A DNA stretch of 5,754 nt from CBDUUP01 sp965370435 (GTDB lineage: Bacteria; Chloroflexota; Anaerolineae; Anaerolineales; UBA11579). Positions within the stretch are counted from its first letter, which is position 1. The number at the start of each line of letters is the position of its first letter. The notes below the pieces were generated by a model. That model saw nothing but the letters and a program-made list of their open reading frames with translations, did no database searches and was not told where the DNA came from. A program made the translations under genes and the position numbers. The stretch lies in contig CBDUUP010000300.1 in NCBI GenBank assembly GCA_965370435.1, positions 1-5,754 on the forward strand, read 5' to 3'. Of this stretch, positions 4,636 through 5,754 are shown in pieces.

Positions 4636-5718
4636 ATGAAATCAAAAATTCGTTCGCTCATACTGATAGTGTTCTTGGTGTTCGCCGTAAACGCATGCAC
4701 GCTCTCCTTGTTGGATACCGATGGCGCTTCCCCAACCCAGACGCCCACCCTTGAAACCGTGGTGGAGGGCGACTGGTACACTCTCTACTTCACCGACCCA
4801 AACAGCCCCAACGCCGAATCCTACCGGGGCGGCCCCGACGCCCATCTTGCCGCCGCCATTGACGCCGCCCGCGCCAGCGTGGACATCGCCATCTACGACC
4901 TCAACCTGTGGAGCATCCGGGACGCCTTGCTGAACGCCCACAGGCGCGGGGTGGCGGTCCGCATGGTGGTGGAGAGCGACAACCTGGACGAGCCGGAGGT
5001 CTTCGATCTGGGAGAGGCTGGGATTGACATCTTGGGGGACCGGCGGGAGGCTTTGATGCACAACAAGTTCGTCGTCATTGACCAGGCCGAGGTGTGGACC
5101 GGCTCGATGAACTTCACCGTCAATGGGGCCTATAAGAATAATAACAACCTGATCCAAATTCGCTCCTCCCGGCTGGCCCAGAACTACACCGTCGAGTTTG
5201 AGGAGATGTTTGTGGGCGACCATTTTGGCGTCACCTCTCCCAGCGACACCCCTCATCCCACGCTGACGCTGGATGGTACTCGCATTGAGACGTATTTCTC
5301 GCCGGAGGACGGGGTGGCGGAGCGTTATGTCGGCCTCATCGGGGCGGCTGAGGCGAGTGTGTATTTCATGGCGTTCTCCTTCACTTCCGACGACATCGCA
5401 CTGGCGATGCTTGGGGCTTACAGCAGGGGGCTGAACGTCACCGGCGTCTTCGAGCAGAGCCAGTATTATGCCAACATTGGCACGGAGTTTGACCACCTGC
5501 TGGATTCAGGGCTGGGCGTTCGGTTGGATGGGAACGGCAGGGCTATGCACCATAAGGTTATTATCATTGATGAGAAGATTGTGATGCTCGGCTCGTATAA
5601 TTTCAGCGCCAGCGCTGAAGATCGGAATGACGAGAACGTTCTTATTATCCACAACGCTGATATTGCGGCCGAATTTTTGTTGGAGTTTGCACGGGTTTAT
5701 AACGAGGCTCAGCCATAG
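4636..5718 (+). CDS. Phospholipase D-like lipoprotein with two HKD motifs
   Basis: This 360-residue protein begins with a lipoprotein signal: basic MKSKIR, a hydrophobic core, and VNAC ending at C21 as a plausible lipobox. A low-complexity linker (about 28-42, Ser/Thr/Pro-rich) follows. Two phospholipase D-superfamily repeats come next. The first has H142, K144 and D149, then G156, S157 and N159 (GSMN). The second has H305, K307 and D312, then G319, S320 and N322 (GSYN). Both HxKx4D sets are intact, so the single active site formed by the two repeats should work. Members cleave or transfer phosphodiester bonds in phospholipids or nucleic acids; sequence reading alone cannot decide between a Nuc-like nuclease and a lipase or cardiolipin-synthase-like enzyme. 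The lipoprotein signal implies action outside the cytoplasmic membrane. The start is fixed by AGGAGG at 4626. It lies 53 bases after the zinc-ribbon operon, separated by a palindrome, so co-transcription is uncertain. Codon endings drift from C to T/G along the gene. Confidence 0.9.
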   Translation: MKSKIRSLILIVFLVFAVNACTLSLLDTDGASPTQTPTLETVVEGDWYTLYFTDPNSPNAESYRGGPDAHLAAAIDAARASVDIAIYDLNLWSIRDALLNAHRRGVAVRMVVESDNLDEPEVFDLGEAGIDILGDRREALMHNKFVVIDQAEVWTGSMNFTVNGAYKNNNNLIQIRSSRLAQNYTVEFEEMFVGDHFGVTSPSDTPHPTLTLDGTRIETYFSPEDGVAERYVGLIGAAEASVYFMAFSFTSDDIALAMLGAYSRGLNVTGVFEQSQYYANIGTEFDHLLDSGLGVRLDGNGRAMHHKVIIIDEKIVMLGSYNFSASAEDRNDENVLIIHNADIAAEFLLEFARVYNEAQP

Positions 5719-5723
5719 AAACG

Positions 5724-5754
5724 GGTTGAAGGTTGGGAGGTTGGATGTTGAAGG
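5724..5754 (+). repeat. Degenerate GGTTGRA tandem repeat, cut by the window edge
   Basis: Units GGTTGAA, GGTTGGGA, GGTTGGA and TGTTGAA run head to tail directly after the lipoprotein stop, with a period of about seven bases, and continue out of the window. The strand-biased G and T content means it is not a hairpin terminator. Closely spaced GG pairs could allow a two-layer quadruplex. Similar short intergenic repeats are seen in some Chloroflexota genomes, which is recalled knowledge, not tested here. Confidence 0.55.

Noticed and set aside
4642..5496. A 284-codon open frame on the minus strand opposite the PLD-like gene
   Set aside because: It lies antisense to a gene with two intact HKD motifs and a strong ribosome binding site. 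Its Val/Gly/His-rich composition is the usual reverse shadow of GC-rich coding DNA.
1..5754. tRNA or rRNA genes, CRISPR arrays, riboswitches and insertion sequences
   Set aside because: I saw no cloverleaf, regularly spaced repeat-spacer pattern, transposase frame or known aptamer core on either strand.

Overview
The window joins two kinds of DNA. Positions 1 to about 30 and about 2095 to 5754 are GC-rich (roughly 60-65% in the samples I counted by eye), with C-ending codons in the genes. Positions about 30 to 2095 are AT-rich (roughly 35-40% GC). Several features suggest an environmental bacterium of the Chloroflexota (Anaerolineae/Caldilineae type): high GC, a TGnTATAAT promoter placed for leaderless translation, a family of small zinc-ribbon membrane proteins, an intergenic GGGGCG-type palindrome, and GGTTGRA tandem repeats. 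This assignment is inference; no rRNA or marker gene is present.

Left part, minus strand (about 30-2095): a two-gene islet. The promoter-proximal gene (2036 to 1233) encodes an unrecognised protein with two predicted transmembrane segments and a beta-rich, probably cytoplasmic C-terminal domain. After a 254-base gap, the second gene (978 to 34) encodes a membrane-anchored Mrr-type restriction nuclease. It also carries a central four-cysteine HNH-like zinc module whose catalytic residues appear to be replaced. Both edges of the low-GC block lie inside the window. This fits a recently acquired defence-type cargo, although no transposase, integrase or clear flanking repeat is visible.

Middle (2037-2182): a divergent control region. 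A TTGCCC-17-TATACT promoter with a TGC extension faces left. An extended -10 (TGCTATAAT) faces right, its expected start site falling on the ATG of the first zinc-ribbon gene.

Right part, plus strand (2183-5718): three tightly packed genes (1-base gap, then a 4-base ATGA overlap) encode zinc-ribbon proteins that all share a C-x2-C-x14-C-x2-C motif near the N-terminus. The first two are clear paralogues with two C-terminal membrane segments. The third is soluble and more divergent. The arrangement suggests one complex at the cytoplasmic membrane, function unknown. After a 9-bp perfect palindrome and 53 bases comes a lipoprotein with two intact phospholipase D HKD motifs, likely exported and anchored outside the cytoplasmic membrane. 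The window ends in the start of a 7-base GGTTGRA repeat tract. The best candidates for something undescribed are the zinc-ribbon trio and the membrane protein/Mrr pair.
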